In this document: in pieces, positions 1 to 6,275 of the stretch | How positions within the stretch are numbered: the stretch's first letter is position 1 | How the letters are laid out: each line of letters opens with the position of its first letter | Source: Candidatus Zixiibacteriota bacterium | Lineage (GTDB): Bacteria; Zixibacteria; MSB-5A5; GN15; FEB-12 | Assembly: GCA_030619345.1 (NCBI GenBank) | Contig: JAUXBO010000077.1 | Span: 1 to 8,800 of the forward strand | DNA: 8,800 bases | Direction of reading: 5' to 3' | Translations under genes and position numbers: made by a program | The notes under the pieces: generated by a model | Told to the model about the DNA's origin: nothing | What the model saw: only the letters and a program-made list of their open reading frames with translations | The model's database searches: none

Positions 1-1278
1 CTTATGCGTGGCCGTGAGTTTATCATGAAAGATGCCTACTCGTTCGATGCCACCGAGGAATCATTCAATGTCTCTTATAACAAAATGGTCGATGCTTACT
101 TCAATATTTTCAAACGCGCGGGGATCGATGCTGTTAAAGTAGAATCTGATACCGGAGCAATGGGTGGCAAAGCGGCCCATGAATTCATGTTCCTGGTCGA
201 CACCAGTGCCGGTGAAGAAGTAATCATGTTCTGTGACAAGTGTAACTATGCGGCTAACTCAGAAAAGGCCCTCTTTGTCGATCCGAATAAAACAGAACAA
301 GATTCTGATCTCAAAGAGAAGGAAGAAGTCGATACTCCCGGTGCAGCGACAATTGAGGAAGTTACAGCTTTCTTAAAAGTCGAACCGACCCGTTTGGTGA
401 AGACTCTTATGTACATGGCTGATGGCGAACCGGTGGCGGCCCTGATTCGCGGTGATCGTGACCTCAACGAAATTAAACTCAAGAACGCACTCGGTGCAGT
501 TGAACTGGAAATGGCCACTCCGGAGGAAGTTCAAAAATACACTTCGGCCCCGGTAGGTTTTGCCGGACCGGTTGGTCTTAAAGAGGTCAAGTTGTTGGTT
601 GATCCGCTCGTCACAGAAATGAAAAATTTCGTGGTCGGAGCCAACGCCGAAGAAAAGCATATAATAAATGTCAACATAGATCGTGATTTTAAACCGGATC
701 AAATCGTCGATATGACTCTGGCTGCCGAACAGGATTGCTGCCCGAATTGTAAGTCGGGGCATCTTGTCTCGAAGAGCGGTATCGAAGTTGGCAACACATT
801 TATGTTAGGCACAAAATACTCTGAGTCCCTCGGGGCCAAATATCTGGATGAAAATGGAAACGAGCAGCCGATTATCATGGGCTCATACGGAATCGGCATC
901 ACGCGAACACCACAGGCGGTCCTGGAAAAATACAGTGATGATAAAGGGATCATCTGGCCAAAAAACATCGCGCCATATCTGGTTGAGATAATTCCACTTA
1001 AGCCGAATCAGCCGGCCCAGATGGAGGCCGCTGAAAAGATATATTCTGATCTGGAAGCAGTCGGAATCGAGGTCCTGATGGATGACCGTGACGTGCGACC
1101 GGGCGTCAAATTCAACGATGCGGACCTGGTTGGGCTCCCGATCAGGATCACAATTGGCGATAAGTCCTTGAAGGATGGCAACATAGAGCTAAAAGCCAGA
1201 TGCGAAAAAGACTTTGCCCTAGTCCCCGTTGATGAAATCGTAGGGGCTGTCAAACAGCTCGCCGAGCGACTGAATTAG
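1..1278 (+). CDS. proS: Prolyl-tRNA synthetase, bacterial type, 5'-truncated by the window edge
   Basis: This cytoplasmic class II synthetase charges tRNA-Pro with proline using ATP. The frame is already open at base 1, and about 425 codons are present against roughly 570 in bacterial-type ProS, so about 150 N-terminal residues including motif 1 lie outside the window. Residues counted from the Met at base 4: class II motif 2 (LMRGREFIMKDAYSFD) opens the fragment. The editing (INS, YbaK-like) insertion follows at about 80-250, with the conserved lysine of the LVKTL segment near 133 and the GDRDLNE segment at 150-156. Motif 3 (MGSYGIGITRT) is at 292-302. The anticodon-binding domain runs from about 320 to the end and includes DDRDVRPGVKFNDADLVGLP. 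Two Cys pairs flank the editing domain (C78/C81 and C246/C249). The stop is TAG, and a terminator follows about 50 bases downstream. The Met at base 4 is internal, not the start. Identity is very secure. Confidence 0.97.
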   Translation, partial: LMRGREFIMKDAYSFDATEESFNVSYNKMVDAYFNIFKRAGIDAVKVESDTGAMGGKAAHEFMFLVDTSAGEEVIMFCDKCNYAANSEKALFVDPNKTEQDSDLKEKEEVDTPGAATIEEVTAFLKVEPTRLVKTLMYMADGEPVAALIRGDRDLNEIKLKNALGAVELEMATPEEVQKYTSAPVGFAGPVGLKEVKLLVDPLVTEMKNFVVGANAEEKHIINVNIDRDFKPDQIVDMTLAAEQDCCPNCKSGHLVSKSGIEVGNTFMLGTKYSESLGAKYLDENGNEQPIIMGSYGIGITRTPQAVLEKYSDDKGIIWPKNIAPYLVEIIPLKPNQPAQMEAAEKIYSDLEAVGIEVLMDDRDVRPGVKFNDADLVGLPIRITIGDKSLKDGNIELKARCEKDFALVPVDEIVGAVKQLAERLN

Positions 1279-1290
1279 TCAATAATTTTG

Positions 1291-1319
1291 TTGCTCAGTA
1301 ACAACTTAGACCTTATATT
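1291..1319 (+). promoter_or_regulatory. Candidate sigma-70-like promoter for the rimP operon
   Basis: A TTGCTC box (1291-1296, 3 of 6 consensus matches) and a TATATT box (1314-1319, 5 of 6) are separated by 17 bases in the intergenic region after proS. Initiation would fall near 1326. The -35 half overlaps a small dyad, TTGTT/AACAA (1288-1292 with 1300-1304). The weakness is that the predicted start lies only a few bases before the terminator-like hairpin at 1330-1355, so a transcript from here would meet it almost at once. Such matches are common in AT-rich intergenic DNA, so this is only a candidate. Confidence 0.3.
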
Positions 1320-1329
1320 CTTCAGTTAC

Positions 1330-1355
1330 AGTGGGTGTATGCCCACTCTTTTTTT
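1330..1355 (+). terminator. Rho-independent terminator after proS
   Basis: A perfect 6-bp stem, AGTGGG (1330-1335) with CCCACT (1342-1347), closes a 6-base loop. One C and then seven consecutive T residues (1349-1355) follow, which is the classic intrinsic terminator layout. It lies about 50 bases after the proS stop and ends about 21 bases before the rimP start. It most simply ends the proS transcription unit. It could also act as a leader attenuator if transcripts start upstream of it. The stem is short, so termination may be partial. Confidence 0.75.
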
Positions 1356-1376
1356 CGTGTGTTTTGGATTTGTGCT

Positions 1377-1823
1377 ATGATAGAGAGACGAAAACGACAA
1401 CTGAATGAGTTACTTGAGGAGCCATTGCTGGCTCAAAAATGTGAAATCGCTGACTTGGTGCTTTCGCATTATCGGGACAGTTTCACCGTTCGCCTCTTTA
1501 TTTACATGGAAGGTGGTGTTTCTCTGGAGAAGTGCAGCGAAATATCAAGACTTGCTGGCGATCTTATTGATGGAACCGACTTGTTCAGTTCCGGTTACAC
1601 CCTTGAGGTTTCATCACCGGGTCTGGATCGACCACTGCAACATATCCGAGACTACAAATACAGGGTGGGTGAAACGGTGCGGCTGAAGTTCGCCGACCCC
1701 AAAAGGAAGAAGACAACGGCTCGTATTTTGGCGACAAACGGCAATGTTATTGAGTTTGAAGAAGATGATAACTCATTCAGTGTCGATCTGGCTGAAATTG
1801 AGCAGGCTAAAATAGTTTTTTGA
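1377..1823 (+). CDS. rimP: Ribosome maturation factor RimP
   Basis: RimP binds the 30S subunit and is needed for efficient maturation of its central pseudoknot and head region. The 148 residues match the usual family length of about 150. The N-terminal alpha/beta domain carries EIADLVLSH (24-32), VRLFIYMEGGVSLEKCSEISR (38-58) and the signature LEVSSPGLDRPL (76-87). The C-terminal SH3-like domain follows from about 90 and ends in EIEQAKIVF. I chose the ATG at 1377, which gives the usual ~22 residues before the first strand and has a weak GGA eight bases upstream. The frame stays open to a GTG at 1335, but that codon sits inside the terminator stem. The stop lies 13 bases before nusA, as in the near-universal rimP-nusA pair. 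Confidence 0.94.
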   Translation: MIERRKRQLNELLEEPLLAQKCEIADLVLSHYRDSFTVRLFIYMEGGVSLEKCSEISRLAGDLIDGTDLFSSGYTLEVSSPGLDRPLQHIRDYKYRVGETVRLKFADPKRKKTTARILATNGNVIEFEEDDNSFSVDLAEIEQAKIVF

Positions 1824-1836
1824 TGGAGACGTTCAT

Positions 1837-3342
1837 ATGGCGTTCGACATGGTAGAAGCAATGACGCTTATTGCCAGAGAGAAAAATATTGATTTCGATA
1901 CGGTTGTCGAAACCCTGCAGGAAAGTCTGCTGGCGGCGGCCAAAAAGAAATACAAAAACACTGAGAATATCACGTTCCGTTTTGATCGCAAGACGAATGA
2001 TTTACTTATGATCGCCACCAAGACGGTGGTCGAAGAAGTGAATGATCCGGACGAGGAAATTATTCTTTCCGAGGCGCGTGAGATGGATAAGGCCGCCGAA
2101 ATCGGTGATGAGCTAGAAATCTATGTCGATTATGAATTTGAATTTGGCCGTAACGCAATTGCCTCGGCCAAGCAAATTCTCATTCAAAAGGTGCGTGAGG
2201 CCGAACGTGATCGTATCTACGAAGAATATATCGACAAAGTGGGTACTCTTGCCTCCGGTGTGGTTCAGCAGATCGACAAAGGGAATGTGATCGTAAACCT
2301 GGGTCGCGGCGAAGCTATTATACCCATCAAGGAACAGATTCCGAGAGAGAAGTTCCGCCAGGGAGACCGGGTCCGTGCCTACATTCTGGATGTCCAGAAA
2401 AATATGCGTGGTCCTCAGATCATTCTGTCAAGAGTGAGCAACGAGTTCCTGCGAACTTTGTTTGAATTGGAAGTTCCCGAAATCTATGAACGTATTATCG
2501 AAATTAAGGCTATCGCCCGCGAGCCCGGAGAACGAGCCAAGATAGCTGTCTACTCATCTGATGATCGTATCGACCCGGTCGGCGCTTGTGTCGGCATAAA
2601 GGGTGTCAGGGTTCAGTCAATTGTTCGTGAACTCAATAACGAACGAATTGATATTGTTCCGTTTTCCTCTAATTCTGAAATGTTCGTGACACGAGCCCTT
2701 GCTCCGGCGAAAGTCGTCAATGTTGAGATCGACGATCTTGAAAACAAGATGACGGTGGCCGTTGAAGATGAGAAGCTCTCATTGGCTATTGGACGTAATG
2801 GTCAGAATGCTAGACTTGCTTCCAAGCTGACGGGGTGGAAAGTCAACATCATGTCCGAAACCGAGTACGATCAGAACAGGAGTCGCGAAGCTGATCTTTT
2901 GGTGCCTATAGGACAGCTCGATGGAGTTGGACCAAAGCTTCAGGAGCGTCTGATCGAAGTTGATATCAGTTCTGTGCAGAAGTTGGCTTCCTGCTCAATC
3001 GAGGCGCTTACCAAAGTTGAGGGCCTGGGAGCAAAAACGGCTGAGACATTGCTTGTAAAAGCCCACGATCTTGTTGCGGAACTTGAGGCTGAGTATGAAA
3101 AGAAGCTCGAAGAAAAACGCCTCCTGGCCGCTTCTAAAAAAACTGATGGGAAACTCAAGGCCGAAGATGTGTTCGAGGATGACACCGAATTTGTTACTGA
3201 AGTGGATGACGTTATGGAAGCATCGGCTCCGAAAGTTGATGACGATGAAGAGGAATTTGACGACGATAGCTCTGCCCCGTCTGCGGCCACTACTGAAGAG
3301 GTCGACGAAGCAGATGAAGCCGTTGAGAAAGACAAGGAATAA
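1837..3342 (+). CDS. nusA: Transcription termination/antitermination factor NusA
   Basis: NusA binds RNA polymerase and nascent RNA, controlling pausing, intrinsic and Rho-dependent termination and rRNA antitermination. The protein has 501 residues. In order: the RNA polymerase-binding N domain (1 to about 125); S1 domain (about 135-200, containing NVIVNLGRGEAIIP); KH1 with VGIKG (252-256) and the conserved NNERIDIVPF; KH2 with IGRNGQNARLASKLTGW (318-334); then a single helix-hairpin-helix unit (about 358-412, LDGVGPKL and VEGLGAKTAETLL). The protein ends in a highly acidic, low-complexity tail (about 440-501). E. coli NusA instead carries two acidic-repeat domains after KH2. The start is supported by GGAG at 1825-1828, eight bases before ATG. 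In E. coli NusA regulates its own operon, but nothing here proves the same. Confidence 0.97.
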   Translation: MAFDMVEAMTLIAREKNIDFDTVVETLQESLLAAAKKKYKNTENITFRFDRKTNDLLMIATKTVVEEVNDPDEEIILSEAREMDKAAEIGDELEIYVDYEFEFGRNAIASAKQILIQKVREAERDRIYEEYIDKVGTLASGVVQQIDKGNVIVNLGRGEAIIPIKEQIPREKFRQGDRVRAYILDVQKNMRGPQIILSRVSNEFLRTLFELEVPEIYERIIEIKAIAREPGERAKIAVYSSDDRIDPVGACVGIKGVRVQSIVRELNNERIDIVPFSSNSEMFVTRALAPAKVVNVEIDDLENKMTVAVEDEKLSLAIGRNGQNARLASKLTGWKVNIMSETEYDQNRSREADLLVPIGQLDGVGPKLQERLIEVDISSVQKLASCSIEALTKVEGLGAKTAETLLVKAHDLVAELEAEYEKKLEEKRLLAASKKTDGKLKAEDVFEDDTEFVTEVDDVMEASAPKVDDDEEEFDDDSSAPSAATTEEVDEADEAVEKDKE

Positions 3343-3396
3343 ATGTCTGAATTGGAAATGATTGGTGATTTGACTGAAAGAGGAGGTGAATGCTAA
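3343..3396 (+). CDS. Possible 17-codon coupling ORF between nusA and infB
   Basis: An ATG follows the nusA stop with no spacer (TAA-ATG at 3340-3345). The frame reads MSELEMIGDLTERGGEC, and its TAA (3394-3396) directly abuts the infB ATG. The ORF therefore fills the whole gap. AAGGA at 3334-3338, inside the last nusA codons, lies four bases before this ATG. The ORF's Arg-Gly-Gly codons are formed by the infB Shine-Dalgarno site. I do not recognise the peptide. It may be a leader peptide that carries ribosomes across the gap and so couples nusA to infB translation, or a chance frame. In many bacteria ylxR lies here, but this peptide does not resemble it. Confidence 0.35.
   Translation: MSELEMIGDLTERGGEC
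3381..3389 (+). promoter_or_regulatory. Very strong Shine-Dalgarno site for infB
   Basis: AGGAGGTGA is complementary over nine bases to the usual 3' end of bacterial 16S rRNA and lies seven bases before the infB ATG. It fixes the infB start and is the most extended SD site in the window. It lies inside the 17-codon ORF and overlaps the 5' arm of a possible hairpin with the first infB codons. Confidence 0.85.
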
Positions 3397-3410
3397 ATGA
3401 GTGACACCTC
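3383..3410 (+). promoter_or_regulatory. Possible hairpin hiding the infB ribosome-binding site
   Basis: GAGGTG (3383-3388, the SD core) is a perfect reverse complement of CACCTC (3405-3410, infB codons 3 to 5). The 16-base loop would hold the infB ATG. Ribosomes completing the upstream 17-codon ORF would open this stem, which would suit translational coupling. Six base pairs with a 16-base loop is only marginally stable, and a short match to an SD can arise by chance. Confidence 0.3.
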
Positions 3411-5610
3411 AAAACGTATACATGAAGTGGCAAAAGAGTATAGTATCTCGTCGAGCGCCATGCTTAGTGTTATCCGTAAGTTGGGCTTTGATCCAAAGTC
3501 CCACATGTCCGTTGCTACTGATGAAATGATCTCTGCCGTAAAGGGCAAGTTTGCGAAAGAAAAACTGGAAGCAAAAAAAGAGATGGATCATCGTACGCAG
3601 GTAAAGCGCGCTTCGGACAAACATCAGTCTGCTATTGGCGCCATTACCGTTTCTGACACAAAATCGCCTGTTGCCGGGATGTTCAGACGGGTTGAGAAGA
3701 AGCAGAAAAAGAAAGAACGGCGCAAAAAGAAGACACGGGTGGTCAATCAAGAAGAGGTCGCACGTCGGTTCAAATCAACGATGGCCGACCTTACCGGCGG
3801 TAGGACCAAGCGAAGATATAGGCGCGGTCCTGATGGGGCTATGACCGAGATTGAAGGACCGGACAATCTTATCAATGTGAATGAGTATATGTCGGTCGCT
3901 GAGTTGGCCAATCAAATGGATATCGGGCCCGCTGATCTGATCAAAAAGCTTTTTGAAATGGGTCTGATGGCCACCATCAACCAGCGCCTCGATATGGATA
4001 CTATCGAAATGGTAGCCGACGAGTGTGGTTTTATCGTCAATAAAATCGCGGAAATCGGTGAAACAGCCAAGGAAGTTGAGCATACCGAATCTCTTACCCC
4101 GCGCGCACCGATTGTTACCATCATGGGGCATGTTGATCACGGCAAGACCTCGTTGCTTGATTATATCCGCGACACCAACGTAGTGTCCGGTGAAGCCGGG
4201 TCCATCACCCAGCACATCGGTGCCTATTTGGTAGAGCATCACGGCGGCCATATAGCCTTCCTGGATACTCCGGGGCATGAAGCCTTCACCGCTATGCGCG
4301 CGCGAGGAACACAGGTGACGGATATTGTCATTCTGGTTGTTGCCGCCGACGATGGTGTACGTCCTCAAACTATTGAGGCTATTGACCACGCTCGTGCTGC
4401 GGAAGTTCCGATAATAGTGGCTATCAATAAAATTGACAAGCCGAACGCGAACGTGGATAATATTCGTACTCAGTTGTCAAACCAGAATCTTATTGACGAA
4501 AGCTGGGGCGGAAAAACAATTATGGTCGAGATGTCAGCCAAGACCGGTGAAGGTGTCGATAAAATTCTGGAGATGATTCTTCTGCAGGCTGAATTGCTTG
4601 ACCTTAAAGCTGACCCGACAATTCGCGGGCAGGGAGTTGTGATTGATGCCCGTCTTGAAAAAGGGCGCGGCGCGGTGGCTACCGTCCTCATCCAAACAGG
4701 TACGTCGCAGATAGGCGATTCTATTGTCGCAGGTCCTCTGTCAGGTCGCATCCGTACCCTGACCAATGACCGGGAGCAGCCTCTCAAGCAAGTGGGGCCC
4801 TCAGTACCGGTTCAGATCACAGGACTTTCTGGAGTTCCGCAGGCTGGTGATTCCTTTATGTCTGTTCGCAACGATCAGGAAGCAAAGGAGATCGCCACAA
4901 AACGCAACCAGATTAAGCGTGAACATGACGCCAGGAAAATACTTGGTGGTGTTAGTCTTGAGCGTATCTTTGATCGAATCAAAGAGGGGCAGGTCAAGGA
5001 ACTCAAGCTGATAATAAAAGGTGATGTTGACGGCTCGGTTGAAGTTCTGGCTGACACCCTTGGGAAGATTGTATCCGATGAAGTCAGAGCCAATATCCTC
5101 CATAAGGGAGTAGGAGCTGTTACCGAATCCGACGTGTTGCTGGCCTCGGCTTCCGGAGCGGTGATCATAGGTTTCCATGTTTCTCCGGATTTGAGAGCCA
5201 GAGAAATTGCCAAGAAAGAAAATGTCGATATCCGCCTGTATGATATTATCTATGAAGCGGAAAAGGACGTCAAGGACGCTCTCTCAGGAATGCTAAGTCC
5301 GGATATTGATGAGAAATTTGTCGGTGCCGCTGAAGTTCGCGACCTGTTCAAGGTCCCGAAAATCGGAGTTATCGGCGGTTCCTATGTTCGTGAAGGTCGG
5401 ATCAAGAGAAACGACAAAGTCAAATTGGTTCGCGACGGGAAGATCATCTTTACCGGCAGCATCAGTTCTCTCAAACGGTTCAAGGATGATGCACGTGAGG
5501 TCAAGGAGAGTTTCGAATGCGGAATCGGCCTGGAGAATTTTAATGACCTCAAGGTGGGTGATATTATCGAGGCTTTCGAACTCGTTGAAACCGCCAGGAC
5601 TTTGACGTAG
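3397..5610 (+). CDS. infB: Translation initiation factor IF-2
   Basis: IF2 is the GTPase that places initiator fMet-tRNA on the 30S subunit and promotes 50S joining. It has 737 residues, close to the short forms such as B. subtilis (about 716) and shorter than E. coli IF2 (890), because the N-terminal linker is short. An IF2N-type domain at 1-55 is followed by a very basic linker (about 97-143, with a Lys/Arg-rich run at 101-114). A second IF2N domain covers about 165-215. The G domain has GHVDHGKT (244-251), the switch I segment SITQHIGAY (269-277), DTPGH (290-294), NKID (344-347) and SAK (380-382). Domains II, III and IV follow, the last (about 640-737) being the fMet-tRNA-binding barrel. 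All GTPase signature residues are intact. The start follows directly from the strong SD at 3381-3389. Confidence 0.98.
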   Translation: MSDTSKRIHEVAKEYSISSSAMLSVIRKLGFDPKSHMSVATDEMISAVKGKFAKEKLEAKKEMDHRTQVKRASDKHQSAIGAITVSDTKSPVAGMFRRVEKKQKKKERRKKKTRVVNQEEVARRFKSTMADLTGGRTKRRYRRGPDGAMTEIEGPDNLINVNEYMSVAELANQMDIGPADLIKKLFEMGLMATINQRLDMDTIEMVADECGFIVNKIAEIGETAKEVEHTESLTPRAPIVTIMGHVDHGKTSLLDYIRDTNVVSGEAGSITQHIGAYLVEHHGGHIAFLDTPGHEAFTAMRARGTQVTDIVILVVAADDGVRPQTIEAIDHARAAEVPIIVAINKIDKPNANVDNIRTQLSNQNLIDESWGGKTIMVEMSAKTGEGVDKILEMILLQAELLDLKADPTIRGQGVVIDARLEKGRGAVATVLIQTGTSQIGDSIVAGPLSGRIRTLTNDREQPLKQVGPSVPVQITGLSGVPQAGDSFMSVRNDQEAKEIATKRNQIKREHDARKILGGVSLERIFDRIKEGQVKELKLIIKGDVDGSVEVLADTLGKIVSDEVRANILHKGVGAVTESDVLLASASGAVIIGFHVSPDLRAREIAKKENVDIRLYDIIYEAEKDVKDALSGMLSPDIDEKFVGAAEVRDLFKVPKIGVIGGSYVREGRIKRNDKVKLVRDGKIIFTGSISSLKRFKDDAREVKESFECGIGLENFNDLKVGDIIEAFELVETARTLT

Positions 5611-5622
5611 AGTTGAGGTGGT

Positions 5623-5904
5623 TTGGTTACTGTGGTTTTAACGGTTCGCTTATTACTGCCTCCGGTGGGGTCGCTGAAAGAGAAACGACGTATTATCAAG
5701 TCTCTGATCGCCAAGACGAGAAGAGAATTTAATGTTTCTATGGCTGAAGTTGCTGAGAATGACTCGCACCGCAACGCCACCCTGGGTGCTGCTGTTGTGG
5801 CCAACGAATCAGGCTATGCACACAGCGTAATAGCAAAGTTGATGGATAAAATAAGAGCCATGGTTGAACTTGAGATTCTGGATTATTATACCGAGACGTA
5901 CTAA
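5623..5904 (+). CDS. ylxP: DUF503 family protein, YlxP-like
   Basis: This small protein has 93 residues and the DUF503 pattern: a hydrophobic first strand (VTVVLTVRLLLP), SLKEKRRIIKSL (17-28), FNVSMAEV (36-43), then a second half with LGAAVVANE (54-62) and a long helix. Members of this family have a ferredoxin-like alpha/beta fold and commonly sit between infB and rbfA, as here. I know of no firmly established biochemical role, so an involvement in ribosome assembly or translation is inferred from context alone. The TTG at 5623 is chosen as start because it aligns with the family's usual first residue and follows GAGGTG (5615-5620), though the spacing is short. A GTG at 5632 is the alternative. 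The infB stop is 12 bases upstream, and rbfA begins two bases after this stop. Confidence 0.88.
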   Translation: MVTVVLTVRLLLPPVGSLKEKRRIIKSLIAKTRREFNVSMAEVAENDSHRNATLGAAVVANESGYAHSVIAKLMDKIRAMVELEILDYYTETY

Positions 5905-5906
5905 AA

Positions 5907-6275
5907 ATGGGACAACAGTTTAAGAGATCCAGCCGCATTGGCGAACAAATACTTCGGGATATCTCCACCATGTTTGACCGCGAACTGTGCGAGCACCTGG
6001 GCGGTCTGATTACGTTTACGCATGTGAAAGTATCCGATGATCTTCGATACGCCACCGTCTACTACTCCTTCATTGGTGACGGCATGGAGCGCGATCGGGT
6101 TCAGAATGTCCTGGAGTCGCAGAGAAAGAAAATCAGGAAGGGTATCGGCAAAGGTCTAAATATCAGACATATTCCGGAATTCACGTTCAAGTTTGATCCC
6201 TCAATCAAAGAGGGAATCAGAATCGAACAATTGCTCAATGAGATAAAGCAGGATGATGAACAACGCCATCAGTGA
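5907..6275 (+). CDS. rbfA: 30S ribosome-binding factor RbfA
   Basis: RbfA is a KH-fold protein that binds the immature 30S subunit and assists late maturation of the 16S rRNA 5' region; its loss causes cold sensitivity in E. coli. The protein has 122 residues, within the family range of about 115-135. Characteristic segments are the N-terminal RSSRIGEQILRDIS helix (8-20), ITFTHVKVSDDLRYATVYYSF (35-55), and the late strand-helix HIPEFTFKFDPSIKEGIRIEQLL (88-110). There is no clear SD. The ATG lies two bases after the ylxP stop, so translation is probably coupled. The 3' end overlaps the next ORF by 20 to 23 bases if that gene starts at 6253 or 6256. RimP in the same operon acts on the same subunit. 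Confidence 0.95.
   Translation: MGQQFKRSSRIGEQILRDISTMFDRELCEHLGGLITFTHVKVSDDLRYATVYYSFIGDGMERDRVQNVLESQRKKIRKGIGKGLNIRHIPEFTFKFDPSIKEGIRIEQLLNEIKQDDEQRHQ

Noticed and set aside
1335..1376. A GTG start giving RimP 14 extra N-terminal residues
   Set aside because: The GTG is part of the terminator stem, the extra residues do not match the family, and ATG 1377 gives the usual RimP length.
2940..3335. A Ser-rich - strand frame of 131 codons
   Set aside because: It is the antisense of the nusA C-terminus. The GAA/GAT/GAC codons of the acidic tail read as Ser codons in reverse, which produces the composition artificially.
3343..3396. A missing or degraded ylxR/L7Ae gene between nusA and infB
   Set aside because: Only 54 bases are present and nothing resembles YlxR. 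Many bacteria, such as E. coli, lack these genes here, so absence is not evidence of a broken gene.
3390..3404. A four-codon ORF (ATG at 3390) overlapping the infB start
   Set aside because: Its ATG directly follows the SD with no spacing, so it would not be initiated efficiently; it is too short to carry any signal.
3775..4389. A 204-codon open frame on the - strand inside infB
   Set aside because: It lies wholly opposite the most conserved part of IF2, including the G domain, has no recognisable protein motif, and is explained as a shadow of biased codon use in infB.
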